From: Cylindrotheca closterium
Taxonomy: Eukaryota > Bacillariophyta > Bacillariophyceae > Bacillariales > Bacillariaceae
Length of the DNA: 17,651 nucleotides
Reading direction: 5' to 3'
NCBI GenBank assembly: GCA_933822405.4
Contig: CAKOGP040001801.1
Span: forward strand, 1-17,651
Shown here: positions 8,104-16,604 of the stretch, in pieces
How the letters are laid out: each line of letters starts with the position of its first letter
Numbering within the stretch: position 1 is the first letter of the stretch
Made by a program: the position numbers and the translations under genes
Notes under the pieces: model-generated
What the model saw: the letters and a program-made list of their open reading frames with translations, nothing else
The model's database searches: none
Told to the model about the DNA's origin: nothing

Positions 8104-8200
8104 AAGCGGTTTTTACTCATATGTGTCAAAAGTTTGTTAAATGAACTCAAATTTTGGGGGATGATATTCACAATTGCATGATTTTCGATTTGGCGAAACA

Positions 8201-8750
8201 TGTTAGAAGTAAGCGATCCACTGCCGCCTGCAATTTACCTGTTCAATTGACTGCGATTTAGCTGTCCAGGTATTGTTGCCTTCTAAGTATATGAATTTAC
8301 AGTATATAGAATATATAGATCTATCAGAGATCCTACTTTATCAACCAATTCACTCGTTGCTTGCAATATATTATAAAAAGTGAGAACAGTCTGTCAACTT
8401 GTGACTTTGACTCTTTCATCTCCAGCTCAGTGGAAATTCTCAGAATTCTCTCTACATCAGCCTGACATGCTGCAAGTTCGATCTGTTTATCCGTTCATCT
8501 TCCACAGTAGTTGGTACTTTGATTAATATCCAACTTTGGTTCTTGCTTGAATCTTGCTTTCTTACATCATCAACATGATGATTTCCACAGAAATAAATTG
8601 TCTTTTCTGACTCGCCACGCGCAACATTTTTAGTCGTATCAGTCTTCATTTTTAGTCGTATCAGTCGACATCATTTCTCTATCGTTCACAAGTATTCTCT
8701 TTTTCTCGTTTCTCCAAATATGTACTTCAAAAATCCTAATATATCCAACA
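8201..8750 (-). repeat. 3' LTR, family B
   Basis: 550 bp, TGTTAG...CCAACA on the plus strand. It is the 3' LTR because it follows RNase H in the minus direction and abuts a polypurine tract at 8751-8760. It contains a 22-bp tandem duplication (units from 8625 and 8647). The stretch 8367-8381 is the LTR segment complementary to the leader of this element's 5' end. Confidence 0.88.
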
Positions 8751-8760
8751 CACTCCTGCC
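8751..8760 (-). promoter_or_regulatory. Polypurine tract of the family B copia element
   Basis: The minus strand reads GGCAGGAGTG directly before the 3' LTR start. This is where plus-strand DNA synthesis is primed. The identical 10-mer sits beside the family A LTR at 13114-13123. Confidence 0.75.
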
Positions 8761-8813
8761 GTTTCATTAACATAGTTGATGACAACGGAACATCAAAGGA
8801 AATTGCGTTGCTC

Positions 8814-9415
8814 CTAATCTTGTTCTCCTTGAATCAATGATCTGAAATCCAAGAACTTTTGTCCCTGTAGAGGTTTGCTCATGAAATCTCCCCACATCTT
8901 TTCAGTTGGACAATATTCAATAGTCACATTTCCTTTCTTGACTTGATCAGTCATAAAGAAATATTGAATGTTCAAAGCTCGGCTTCGCTTTCTGGCACTA
9001 TCACGTCCATTCTTTTCCAATAGAATAGAACTCTTGTTATCCTGGTATAGGATGTTCTCTTCAACAGGATGACCTTGTGCCTCCACAAACAATTTTGTCC
9101 ACAATATCTGTGTCGCAGCATCATTGACACCAATCAATTTGGCTTCTTTCAAACTTTGACTGACCAACTTCTACTTCTTCGAGATTATTTGCAATCCTCC
9201 CTCACCCATAGTCAATACACCTCCAGTGTGACTTCTGAAATCTGGATGAACAGCAAATGATGCATCAATATACCATTTGAAAGTTCGTAAATCTTTTGCA
9301 CTCAGCGTCAGATGCATTCCCTTTGTTCCATTCAGATAATACATCAGCTTCACTAGCTTCTTCCAATCAGTTTCATTTGGTTTCTGTACTCTTGTAGAAA
9401 GTTCAGAATCCTTTT
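8814..9415 (-). pseudogene. copia RNase H domain, interrupted by an in-frame stop
   Basis: Reading leftwards from about 9415, the frame gives 'VQKPNETDWKKLVKLMYYL' and then 'IDASFAVHPDFRSHTGG' with the first catalytic Asp intact. It next meets TAG at 9171-9173, probably from CAG, since the family has Gln here. The same frame resumes with 'KEAKLIGVND', 'YQDNKSSILLEKNG' and the closing 'DFMSKPLQGQKF', stopping at 8814. The second Glu of the TEAE motif is Lys. The polypurine tract and 3' LTR follow within 60 bp. It would have degraded the RNA strand during reverse transcription. Upstream RT motifs (the HVDD box) are absent. Confidence 0.8.
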
Positions 9416-9504
9416 CCTTGAATTTTCCTTCATTGAAATTATTTCATCCAAATAACCTTTCAATTTCTTGACTTTTTCCTTTTTTCTCATTGCACTCCTG
9501 TTCT

Positions 9505-10303
9505 TTAACAAATTGCACTTTGGTTCTTTTGATTCAGGTATTGTTGATTATACCTTGGTCGATCCCAATTATTACGTTTGGTTGGTCTCATTTTCATTCC
9601 ATCTTGAACATAAGATTTACCACTCCTGGTTTTCCTTGGACTGAATATGTCCTCTTTATTCACTTCATCATTTTCATAATTATCATCGTGACTTGATTCG
9701 TCATAATTATCGTCAGATTCATCATTTTCATTCTTATTATCATCCAAATTTGCCACAAATTCGTGAACATCATTGACTTGATTTTCACATTCCTTGATTT
9801 CATCTTGAATTCGATCAATCAAATCGTCATTTTCCTCATATGTTTTGTGTGTTTCCTCGATTTGTTCTTCATCGTCAAGTGATTTGACATCTTCCTTGTG
9901 TTTTTGTATATCTTCTTCAATTTCTTGAATCTTTTCATTTAAAACTTCACCATTCTGATATTTTTCATTTGGATTGGGATCTTCATCGGAATTATCATCA
10001 TCATTTCTCTGTCTCAATCGTTCATAAATACTTGCAACACTCCTGTCTTCTGTCTGTTGTTCAACATTTTTGGTGTGCTCATCATCATAGTTTTCAATAA
10101 ATTCTTCCGCTTCTTCAAGTAAAGCATCAGATTCATCGTGATCAATCTTTTCATTACGAAGATTCTCATCGCTTCGTTTGTATTCATTTTTACATGGAAT
10201 ATATGTATCATCCCACAGTTCATCTGGGTCCACTCCTGTGAGCAAATCACCATCCAATATGATTTCACCAATCTTCCAATGATAAGTACGTAAATCACGA
10301 ATT
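9505..10303 (-). pseudogene. copia pol linker between integrase and RT, acidic low-complexity
   Basis: In the minus direction the frame runs from about 10303 ('RDLRTYHWKIGEIILDGDLL') through 'GVDPDELWDD', found at the integrase C-terminal boundary of diatom copia pol. About 170 residues very rich in Asp, Glu and Asn follow, then a basic end ('SPRKTRSGKSYVQDG') and 'RYNQQYLNQ', which normally leads into RT. It stops at 9505. The acidic tract has no recognised fold and is probably disordered. Both ends are deletion joins: integrase core is missing on one side and RT on the other. Confidence 0.65.
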
Positions 10304-10831
10304 CGTTGTCACAATAAATAGTTTTCATTCGAAATTCCGCATGATTGTAAATGCGTAGAATTTTGTCAATTTCGTCCGATCTTTCAGTTCAGCACTGAAT
10401 CGTAATTTGATCGCTTTGTCAATACTGACAAAAAACGCAACATTGTTGATAAACATAGTGCCGATGCATAAATCCAGGTTCAAATTGTGTTTCAGTAGTT
10501 CCTTGGGCATTTCGATCCAATCATCAACCACCGCCTTTGGTGTTGGTTGCTTTTGTTTGCCCTTAATTGTTGAAACGCTCGGTCCATATATCTTTTTCAG
10601 AGATATTAACATCTTCCTGCTGCACGAGGTGCTCCCATCATATGATAGCCACTTTGTGAAACCCTCTTTGTTCTTCTCCACACTCTGTAGAGCACAGTGC
10701 CCTTGCACATCAATATTATCAAGTCCACATGCATGGTCATGAAACATTGTTGTTACCATAGCAGGTTCGTCAACCAAAGTATATAATCCATTGCGATGTC
10801 CAAATCGCCATGTAGTCCCGTTTCTGGTCAC
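10304..10831 (-). pseudogene. copia pre-integrase region and start of integrase core
   Basis: The frame read leftwards from 10831 matches the copia region between protease and integrase. 'MTRNGTTWRFGHRNGLYTL' at its head is the usual 'GLY' boundary after protease. It ends with 'IGTMFINNVAFFVSIDKAIKLRF', which holds the first catalytic Asp. TGA stops that frame at 10325-10327. In a shifted frame 'KTIYCDNEF' appears, fitting the second catalytic Asp of the DDE integrase. The sequence then jumps directly to the linker reading 'RDLRTYHW', so the rest of the catalytic core and the C-terminal part are deleted at about 10303. Confidence 0.65.
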
Positions 10832-11383
10832 AAAGAAGCTGTTCTCTCTCTCTTTGTGTCCATAGATACATCAAATCCATCTTGTACCATATTTGACAAA
10901 CTGTTGACGTTGTTGCTAGCTCTTGTGTCAAGCTTAGAAACAGAATCAAATACCTTACCAATTCCTTCTCAATAAAGTTCTCTTCCCTCGACATGAAGGG
11001 CATAATGGAATCCTCCATGAATTCCTTGTAGACTTCCTTCTTTAAAGTCATCTTCATTGGTTCGCAATTGAAAAGTAGATCCACTATCCAAGTGGATACC
11101 AGTATTGTTGTGTTGAAATAACATCATCCCTTGTTGTCTTGGATGATTGTCAGTATGTCCTAATTGAATAAATTGTCCTCCATGGGATCCACTGTTAGAA
11201 CGTCCATAGTTCCATTGAGTGTTTGCATCTCCCAATTCATTATCATCACAAATTGCATTTTCATCACGTTGCATATTCTGTCAATTACCATGACCATTTG
11301 CGTCCTTATGTTGGGATCGTTCAGCATCGCTTCCCAATAAATCATATTCCTGACTCTTCTCAGTAAATTTGTCCAAAAAATCA
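10832..11383 (-). pseudogene. copia nucleocapsid/protease remnants in several frames
   Basis: Reading leftwards after gag, the frame starting near 11382 ('DDFLDKFTEKSQEYD') meets TGA within the 'GHGN' stretch near 11280. It then gives 'TGIHLDSGSTFQL'. LDSGST (bases 11071-11091) is the aspartic protease active-site motif. The expected rest of the protease is shortened. The segment beyond shows 'VSKLDTRASNNVNSLSNMVQDGFDVSMDT' in another frame, fitting the end of copia protease. At least two frame changes are needed, and no zinc knuckle is visible. It would have matured Gag-Pol; it is non-functional here. Confidence 0.6.
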
Positions 11384-12088
11384 TCACGCTTGTAATGCCT
11401 TCGCCCTTTCTTCAAATCGTTTACAAAAACTCGCAATGTTTTCCTTCTCCTTTTGATGGCAATTAATCAGATTGCTCATTGTCTTCCACAGACCAAAATA
11501 TTCCCATTCTGTATCAACAGTAGTCGTCATAAATTTCTTGATCCGCATCAATAGCTCCACAGGATCATTGAACAGTTTGTTTTCAAAGTCAGCTTCTTGC
11601 TCAAGTTTGTCCACCATATGATCGGTGCACATCTTCATAATCATTCCATAGACATTGGGTTTGTTGTTATCAAACGCATTCTTCCTGGCCTTCCAATCCT
11701 TTTGATCAGCCAAATAGTTAGTTCTTCTTTCTTCATTCTTGATCCCCTTATCAGGATCGCTGTCATTAGTCACCAATACCAATGTTGGTTTCACACTTTC
11801 AATATAAAACAGACTCAAGGTTTGTACACTCTGGATCATGTCATCAATATGATCCATCTTCATCATTGACATTTTAATCACCAATGTCTTCTTCACTTCA
11901 TCAAAGCTAAATTTGGGAATGTTTCCTCTAGTCAGAGGATGAAACTTCTTCTCTTTCTGGCTACCATTGCCACTCTTATTTCCATTGTATTGACCATTAC
12001 CTCGGCCTTGCTGCGATCTTCCTCGTCCAGCATTTCTTCCATTGGATCCACGTCCAGTATTCTGAAATTGTCCACTCATCATGAGCAA
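11384..12088 (-). CDS. copia gag (family B element)
   Basis: The open frame has 234 codons. I prefer the start at the fourth codon (MSGQF). The N-terminal 45 residues are rich in Gly, Arg, Asn and Gln, as often seen in diatom copia gag. The core follows, including 'FENKLFNDPVELLMRIKKF', 'TEWEYFGLWKTMSNL' and 'FCKRFEERAKAL', which parallel the same positions of the family A gag at the left edge ('LEDPIELLKRIERF', 'YDFLDFWEGNQKF', 'FTERFLRQAE'). Two stops end the frame at 11384, after which gag-like sequence continues in another frame. It lies 68 bp inside the 5' LTR. It would form the capsid of virus-like particles. The C-terminus is probably truncated by a frameshift. Confidence 0.75.
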   Translation of the reverse strand: MLMMSGQFQNTGRGSNGRNAGRGRSQQGRGNGQYNGNKSGNGSQKEKKFHPLTRGNIPKFSFDEVKKTLVIKMSMMKMDHIDDMIQSVQTLSLFYIESVKPTLVLVTNDSDPDKGIKNEERRTNYLADQKDWKARKNAFDNNKPNVYGMIMKMCTDHMVDKLEQEADFENKLFNDPVELLMRIKKFMTTTVDTEWEYFGLWKTMSNLINCHQKEKENIASFCKRFEERAKALQA

Positions 12089-12141
12089 GTTCCTATTCTT
12101 TTAAGTCGTAGGAATATATTGACTCCCAATTCAATTCAGTG

Positions 12142-12156
12142 ACTTTTTATAATATA
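12142..12156 (-). promoter_or_regulatory. Primer-binding-site position, complementary to its own LTR (family B)
   Basis: On the minus strand the 15 bases right after the 5' LTR read TATATTATAAAAAGT. They are perfectly complementary to bases 12325-12339 in the LTR, and pairing extends one base into the LTR end (12157 with 12324). No tRNA-like TGG primer site is seen. The complementary LTR stretch is also present in the 3' LTR at 8367-8381. The sequence is unrelated to the family A site but sits in the same place. Confidence 0.6.
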
Positions 12157-12616
12157 TGTTAGAAGTAAGCGATCCAGTGCCGCCTGCAATCTACCTGTTT
12201 CAATTGACTGCGATTTAGCTGTCCAGGTATTGTTGCCTTCTAAGTATATGAATTTACAGTATATAGAAGTATATAGATCAATCAGAGATCCTACTTTATC
12301 AACCAATTCACTTGTTGCTTGCAATATATTATAAAAAGTGAGAACAGTCTGTCAACTTTTGACTTTGACTCTTTCTTCTCCAGCTCAGTGGAAATTCTCA
12401 GAATTCTCTACGTCAGCCTGACATGCTGCAAGTTCAATTTGCTTATCCGTTCATCTTCCACTGTAGTAGGTACTTTGATTAGTATCCAACTTTGGTTCTT
12501 GCTTGAATCTTGCTTTCTTACATCATCAACAGGATGATTTCCATAGAAATAAATTGTCTTTTCTGACTTGCCACGCGCGACATTTTTTGTCGTATCAGTC
12601 TTCATTTTTAGTTGTC
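12157..12616 (-). repeat. 5' LTR, family B, cut short by a family A LTR
   Basis: Matches 8201-8660 at about 95% by eye. The last ~100 bp of the LTR (U3 side, ending CCAACA in the other copy) are missing. The sequence changes at CATTTTTAGTTGTC into TGTTAGAATAAAG, the start of a family A LTR. The missing part does not reappear after that LTR. Confidence 0.85.
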
Positions 12617-13113
12617 TGTTAGAATAAAGCAAAATGTGCTCTATCGTGAGTGCCTTTAGCGCTCAGAACAAACTCTCTGCAATCTAAATTTGTAATTGAT
12701 TGTACAACACTTTCACAACAATAGTTCTAGGTATACTTTTGAGTGAAATTGTTCCTATTTGATTAATATTTGGCTTGAATTGATGATTCAATCACAAAAG
12801 TAAGTTCAACGATTTTCCCTTGGAAAATCCCTTGTTTACAGAACTTGATTCGACCTCTACGACAATTCTGTGTTGAATGCAGTACTTTGGGACATCTTGT
12901 ATCCCCTACTGCACCGTACACAACACCGATTTCTCACTTGTATAGGGTCATTTCCTTTTTGTGTGGATGTAAATTGTCTGACAGACTTGCGTCCGGCATA
13001 CTTGCATCGAATCCTGACATCACGATCAAAGTCCGATCGTACGTGTCAAAAACTTTGTACTTGAATAGTTTCTTTTTGAAACGTAAAAACTCATATTTCG
13101 TCACATCCCAACA
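12617..13113 (-). repeat. LTR, family A (3' LTR of a truncated copia copy)
   Basis: 497 bp with TGTTAG...CCCAACA ends, homologous over its whole length to 1190-1697. It is followed by a polypurine tract in the orientation expected for a 3' LTR on the minus strand, so it is not a simple solo LTR. The internal part of the element is gone. Confidence 0.88.
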
Positions 13114-13123
13114 CACTCCTGCC
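13114..13123 (-). promoter_or_regulatory. Polypurine tract next to the family A LTR
   Basis: The minus strand reads GGCAGGAGTG directly before the LTR, identical to the tract at 8751-8760. Beyond it the sequence turns straight into a plus-strand gypsy integrase, marking a rearrangement join. Confidence 0.6.
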
Positions 13124-13856
13124 ATTGTGACAATCACCGGACAAGAGATCGAGTTCAGAGCCTTGACAATAATTGACCTAGTGACCAACTTGGTCAAAAT
13201 TGTGCGCATTAAGGACAAAACGTGTGCAAACGTAATGCCGGCTCGCCCGTTACCCATGCCCTGCAACCGTCATCCATGACCAAGGAACCGAATTCACGGG
13301 ATCGGACTTTCAAAATCATTTGAATCTACACAGAATTGAACCTCGTTCTATGTCTGCCAAGAATCCTCAAGCAAATGCAGTTTGCAAACCGATGCATCAA
13401 ACTATTGGCAACTCTCTTAGAGTATTGGTTACACTGAATCACCCTTTCAACATCAATGTTGCCAAACAATTAGTTGACTTTGCCATTGCAAATGCAGTGT
13501 ATGCACACCGCTGCTCTTATCACGGAACTATAGCCGCTACGCCCGGATCACTTGCCTTCCACCGTGACATGATCCTAGATCTTCCAATGCAAGCTGACCT
13601 TCAGCTCATTCAACAACATCGACAACAGCTCATTGACAAAGAATTGATACGAGCCAATTGTCGCCGATTTGCTTATGAATATCAACCCGGCCAGGAAGTT
13701 CTAAAGCTTCGCTATAAGCCAAACAAGCTCAACCCTTGAGCCGATGGACCATATCGTATTGAACAAGTCCATTCTAATTGTACCCTTACCATTTGACTTG
13801 CTCCTCATGTTATTGAACGCGTCTCCTTACGACAAGTCAAACCTTACCGACGATGA
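13124..13856 (+). pseudogene. Ty3/gypsy integrase fragment, heavily decayed
   Basis: The fragment begins in the integrase core with 'TITGQEIEFRALTIIDLVTNLV', where the Asp of 'IID' is the first catalytic residue. A short deletion/frameshift lies near 13230. From 13242 the second frame gives 'VIHDQGTEFTG' (second Asp, codon 13278-13280) and 'NPQANAVCKPMHQ'. The position 36 residues after that Asp, where the DD35E glutamate belongs, is Lys (AAA, 13386-13388). The C-terminal GPY/F module follows ('ADGPYRIEQVHS' and 'RVSLRQVKPYRR'), which marks it as Ty3/gypsy. Two in-frame TGA codons at 13737-13739 and 13794-13796 both stand where Arg (CGA) is expected. The N-terminal zinc domain and all upstream pol are missing. 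It is clearly dead. Confidence 0.82.
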
Positions 13857-14385
13857 AGTGGTTTCATCCTACTTGCAAGGTTCCCTTCTATCTCCCGCGT
13901 CGGGTCCTCTGGAATCTAGAGGATTACCTTGGGTGGCAGAATGTCGTGGCTCACATTGGTCCACTAGTCCAACTGGTCAAATCATATCAGTCAAATTAAC
14001 ATCGATTACTCTGATATGAGTACTTCTACAAACGCCCCCTTACTCAGCATGTCCACAGTAGTCTTGTAAAATGCAATCTTGCCAAATGTCTAGTACATCT
14101 ATTACCTATGCTACGAGCCGACAGTGATGTGGCAATGAGGTGGCAACAGCCTGACGAATACATTCTTATCAAGACTGCAGTGGAAGTTGTGTGTATCCAG
14201 TACACACCTTCTCTTCTGATGTCAGTATGGCTATTGCGTTCTGCCCAGGGAAGCAGTTCTCCATTAAGCTCATAATATCTCTTTAGCAATCTTTTGATCG
14301 CTACTGTGCCTAAGTTAGTCCTCAGCCTTTTGTGGGACACGGCATTTTTGATCAAAAAGTCCGATTCAATTTCAAGCACAACATC
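13857..14385. other. Gene-free stretch between gypsy integrase and gypsy gag
   Basis: No coding frame with a domain is seen. By position it should hold the 3' end of the integrase element and the 5' LTR and leader of the gag element. A candidate LTR at 13942-14123 is listed separately; the remaining ~260 bp before gag fit a leader. Confidence 0.45.
13942..14123 (+). repeat. Possible short gypsy LTR shared by the integrase and gag parts
   Basis: It starts TGTCGTGGCTC and ends GAGCCGACA, which are inverted-repeat ends with a TG...CA form. The bases just before it (TTGGGTGGCAGA) are purine-rich and could be a polypurine tract following integrase. No second copy lies in the window and no tRNA primer site is evident after it, so this is tentative. 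Confidence 0.35.
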
Positions 14386-15330
14386 ATGTCCGACTATCAC
14401 GTCTTCCCTATGCAATACGAACCCATCGAAGGAGAAAACCTCAGAGTCAAGGTGGATATCGACCATTCAACCTTTTCCGTCTACCTCAAGAAGTTGGACA
14501 TCACCCAGATGTCCTTACACAAGTGTGTGGACTTTGCAAAGACTCTCCTCGACGATGTGACTCTCAAAGTTGGCCAGAACAATGACGAGCTCCTCGGTAG
14601 AGCCCTCAACAAGTTTTGGTCAAAGGCTCTCCCTTCTCTCGAACGACAAGTTTGGGAAGCGCTCCCAAACTACATGGACATGGATGAGGAATCCGTTGAG
14701 AACTGGAAAAACAAAGTCCGCAACTGGATCCTGACCAAATGTACTGAAGAAGACGCGGCTGTACCTGGAGAAAGCCAAGATCGGCGACAATCATGAACAA
14801 TCAGATGTACATGAAGGAGGTAAACTCTGCAATCCCTTACATGTCTGAAGCTCTTGACCCTCTTGACAAAGAAGAATTCAAGAGAGTTTTCTTCAATGCT
14901 CACCCCAAGCCTTGGAAGGACGCCTTCCTGGAGATCAACGGTACCCTCAACAACCATTCCGTTGCCAGCATCACTTCCTACATGCAACGCAAGGCTCGAC
15001 AAGCACACGACAAGGAATTGAAGAATCAACTCCACCAGAAGATCGAATCCAAAAAGAAGAAGCGCACGGCTGGTGTCCATCACAGGGACGATTTGAAACC
15101 TTTCAAGAAATCTCATACCGACCCAGAGGAAAACAAGATGGACAAAGACGAGTACCACAAGCGCGTGGCGGAACTTGCAAAGACAGCCAAGCCGACCAAA
15201 ATTTGCTCGCTCAAGCCCAATCATAAGAATCACCTTATCTCCAAGTGCAAGGCAATCAACAACTACAAGGCCCGAATGAGCAACAAGAAGTCCAACAGCT
15301 TTGCTGTCATCAATCTCCCTGGAGATAAGC
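14386..15330 (+). pseudogene. Ty3/gypsy gag, with frame changes near 14757 and 14790
   Basis: I prefer the ATG at 14386 (MSDYHVFPMQYEP), although the frame is open further upstream. The first part (to about 14757) gives a mostly helical capsid-like sequence with 'LPSLERQVWEALPNYMDMDEE'. A short piece reading 'LYLEKAKIGDN' is in a different frame, and from 14793 a third frame continues ('MKEVNSAIPYMSEALDPL', 'FFNAHPKPWKDAF'), so two small indels lie in 14750-14800. A Lys-rich region and a zinc-knuckle-like Cys/His motif follow ('KICSLKPNHKNHLISKC', Cys at residues 138 and 152 of the third frame). The gag frame passes without a stop into protease, as in many gypsy elements. The exact gag-pol boundary is a guess. 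Confidence 0.75.
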
Positions 15331-16604
15331 CGGATGATGATTTGACCACCTCTAAAGAGACCAACTCATCCAACAAGAATGGTGCGTTCTACATGAACAA
15401 TGAATCTTACTATGTCCCAACTTTCTCTCACCACATTGATTTCTGTCGCTTCGACAGCCTGAACAACATCGTTGATTCAAACGTTCTAGACAATCTTAGG
15501 TTATCATATATGTCAAACGTAAAAGATGCCTACAAAAACGGTGCAGAAGTCCCCGAGACTATCAGTGAGAAAGTAGACATTGGTAAAAAATTAAAGTTAT
15601 TGCTTAGACCAGAATCTGTTTCTGTTATAAAGATGATGCAAAAAACTTGTGTCAACAAACTTGCACGTGTGTTGTTTGATCCTGGATCAGATGAATCTTA
15701 CATCCATCGTAGAAATTTGCCCACTGGAATCAATGGAAAAACCGTGAAGAAAAAAATTGGAACAATAAGCGGCAAACAATCTTTGACCACGCAAGTCATA
15801 AACATTGAGGGAATCGTTTTCCCTGAATTTTCTCCCACGCAAAAAGTGGAATCCACATTTGAAACAATTGTTTTTGATTCAGACGCGAGGTACGATATGA
15901 TTATTGGAAATAATATTTTACTTCCCCTTGGAATCGATTGTTGCGGATCTACCAAAACAATCAAATGGATGAACAAACACGTTCCTTATAAGCCGCCCGA
16001 ATCTGGCCTCAGTCCTCAAACTACTGATCCAAACGAAGATACATCCATGTTGATGGCGCAATTGATGGCAACCCATTGCTATCACTCAGACCCTGATGAA
16101 AGTCTCAATGAACACATTGAGCAACAGATATCTCATTCCTTTAATATTGCAGAATCCAAATATGATTTAGTTCCCTTGGAACATGTTGCCAAACAACAAC
16201 AACATCTAAATGGTAAACAACAAAACAATCTTTACAATGTTATAAAAGACTTTGAACCCTTGTTCAATGGTAACCTCGTTCGTTCCGGCAAGCTTGGCCC
16301 TTTCAAAGGTCCTAAAGCACACCTCAAGCTTACTCCCGAAGCAAAACCATTTCAGAACCGTCCCTATTCTGTCCCCAAGAGTCATGAAGCTGTCTTCAAG
16401 AAAACTATTGATGAAATGGTCCAATGGGGTTTTTAGGAGAAATGCGGCCCAATGGACTACTTATCTCCCACCTTTATTGTTCCGAAAAAGGATGGTAGAG
16501 TTAGATTTGTTTCTGACTTTCGGCAACTGAACAAGATGATTAAACGCAAGGTTTGGCTACTGCCAAGAACACAAGATATTATAAAGAAACGAAATGGCTA
16601 CAAG
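15153..16604 (+). repeat. First unit of a 1452-bp tandem duplication
   Basis: Bases 15153-16199 reappear at 16605-17651 at a constant offset of 1452, which is 484 codons. I count four substitutions in 1047 compared bases. The join at 16605 has the short shared sequence AGTACC. The unit covers late gag, protease and early RT. Confidence 0.9.
15331..16604 (+). pseudogene. Ty3/gypsy protease and N-terminal reverse transcriptase, with in-frame stop
   Basis: This continues the gag frame. The protease active site is 'VLFDPGSDESYI', Asp codon at 15678-15680; Pro stands where Ser or Thr is usual, so DPGS replaces DSG/DTG. The closing 'YDMIIGNNILLPLGID' fits the retropepsin flap-to-end region. A spacer follows, then the RT start ('KLTPEAKPFQNRPYSVPKS'). 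TAG at 16434-16436 stops the frame, probably from a Leu codon, but the same frame continues with 'EKCGPMDYLSPTFIVPKKDGR' and 'FVSDFRQLNKMIKRK' to 16604. There, in the middle of the RT fingers ('RNGYKY'), the sequence jumps back to gag. The YXDD catalytic box is never reached in the window. Confidence 0.82.

Larger units (their letters stand above)
7319..8200. other. Non-coding, hairpin-rich spacer between copia elements
   Basis: No frame here shows a recognisable domain; the longest (7606-7983) has unremarkable composition. The stretch holds several inverted repeats (listed separately) and an 18-bp tandem repeat. It may include a worn 3' end of the upstream copia element or a small non-autonomous element. 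I cannot assign it. Confidence 0.5.
8201..12616 (-). mobile_element. Ty1/copia retrotransposon, LTR family B, with large internal deletions
   Basis: Two family B LTRs in the same orientation (8201-8750 and 12157-12616) enclose copia genes read leftwards in the usual order: gag, protease, integrase, linker, RT, RNase H. The two LTRs differ by about 20 substitutions plus a few short indels over about 450 bp, so insertion is not very recent. Most of integrase (join near 10300) and nearly all of RT (join near 9415-9500) are missing, and the remaining frames contain several shifts and stops. The element cannot move on its own. The 5' LTR is cut short by the family A LTR at 12617. Confidence 0.85.

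Noticed and set aside
12617..13113. Solo LTR produced by LTR-LTR recombination
   Set aside because: A polypurine tract follows it, and the rest of the interrupted LTR does not resume, so internal element sequence must have been present.
14044..14466. 140-codon minus-strand frame before gypsy gag
   Set aside because: It overlaps the gag start antisense and has no recognisable features.
14785..14800. ATGA stop/start overlap between two gag frames, suggesting coupled translation
   Set aside because: The sequence just before it reads as gag in yet another frame, so small indels explain the break better than a programmed restart.
14670..15233. 187-codon minus-strand frame with a membrane-like Val/Leu-rich composition
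   Set aside because: It lies antisense to gypsy gag, whose plus-strand motifs explain the sequence; the hydrophobic look comes from reading Lys/Glu codons backwards.
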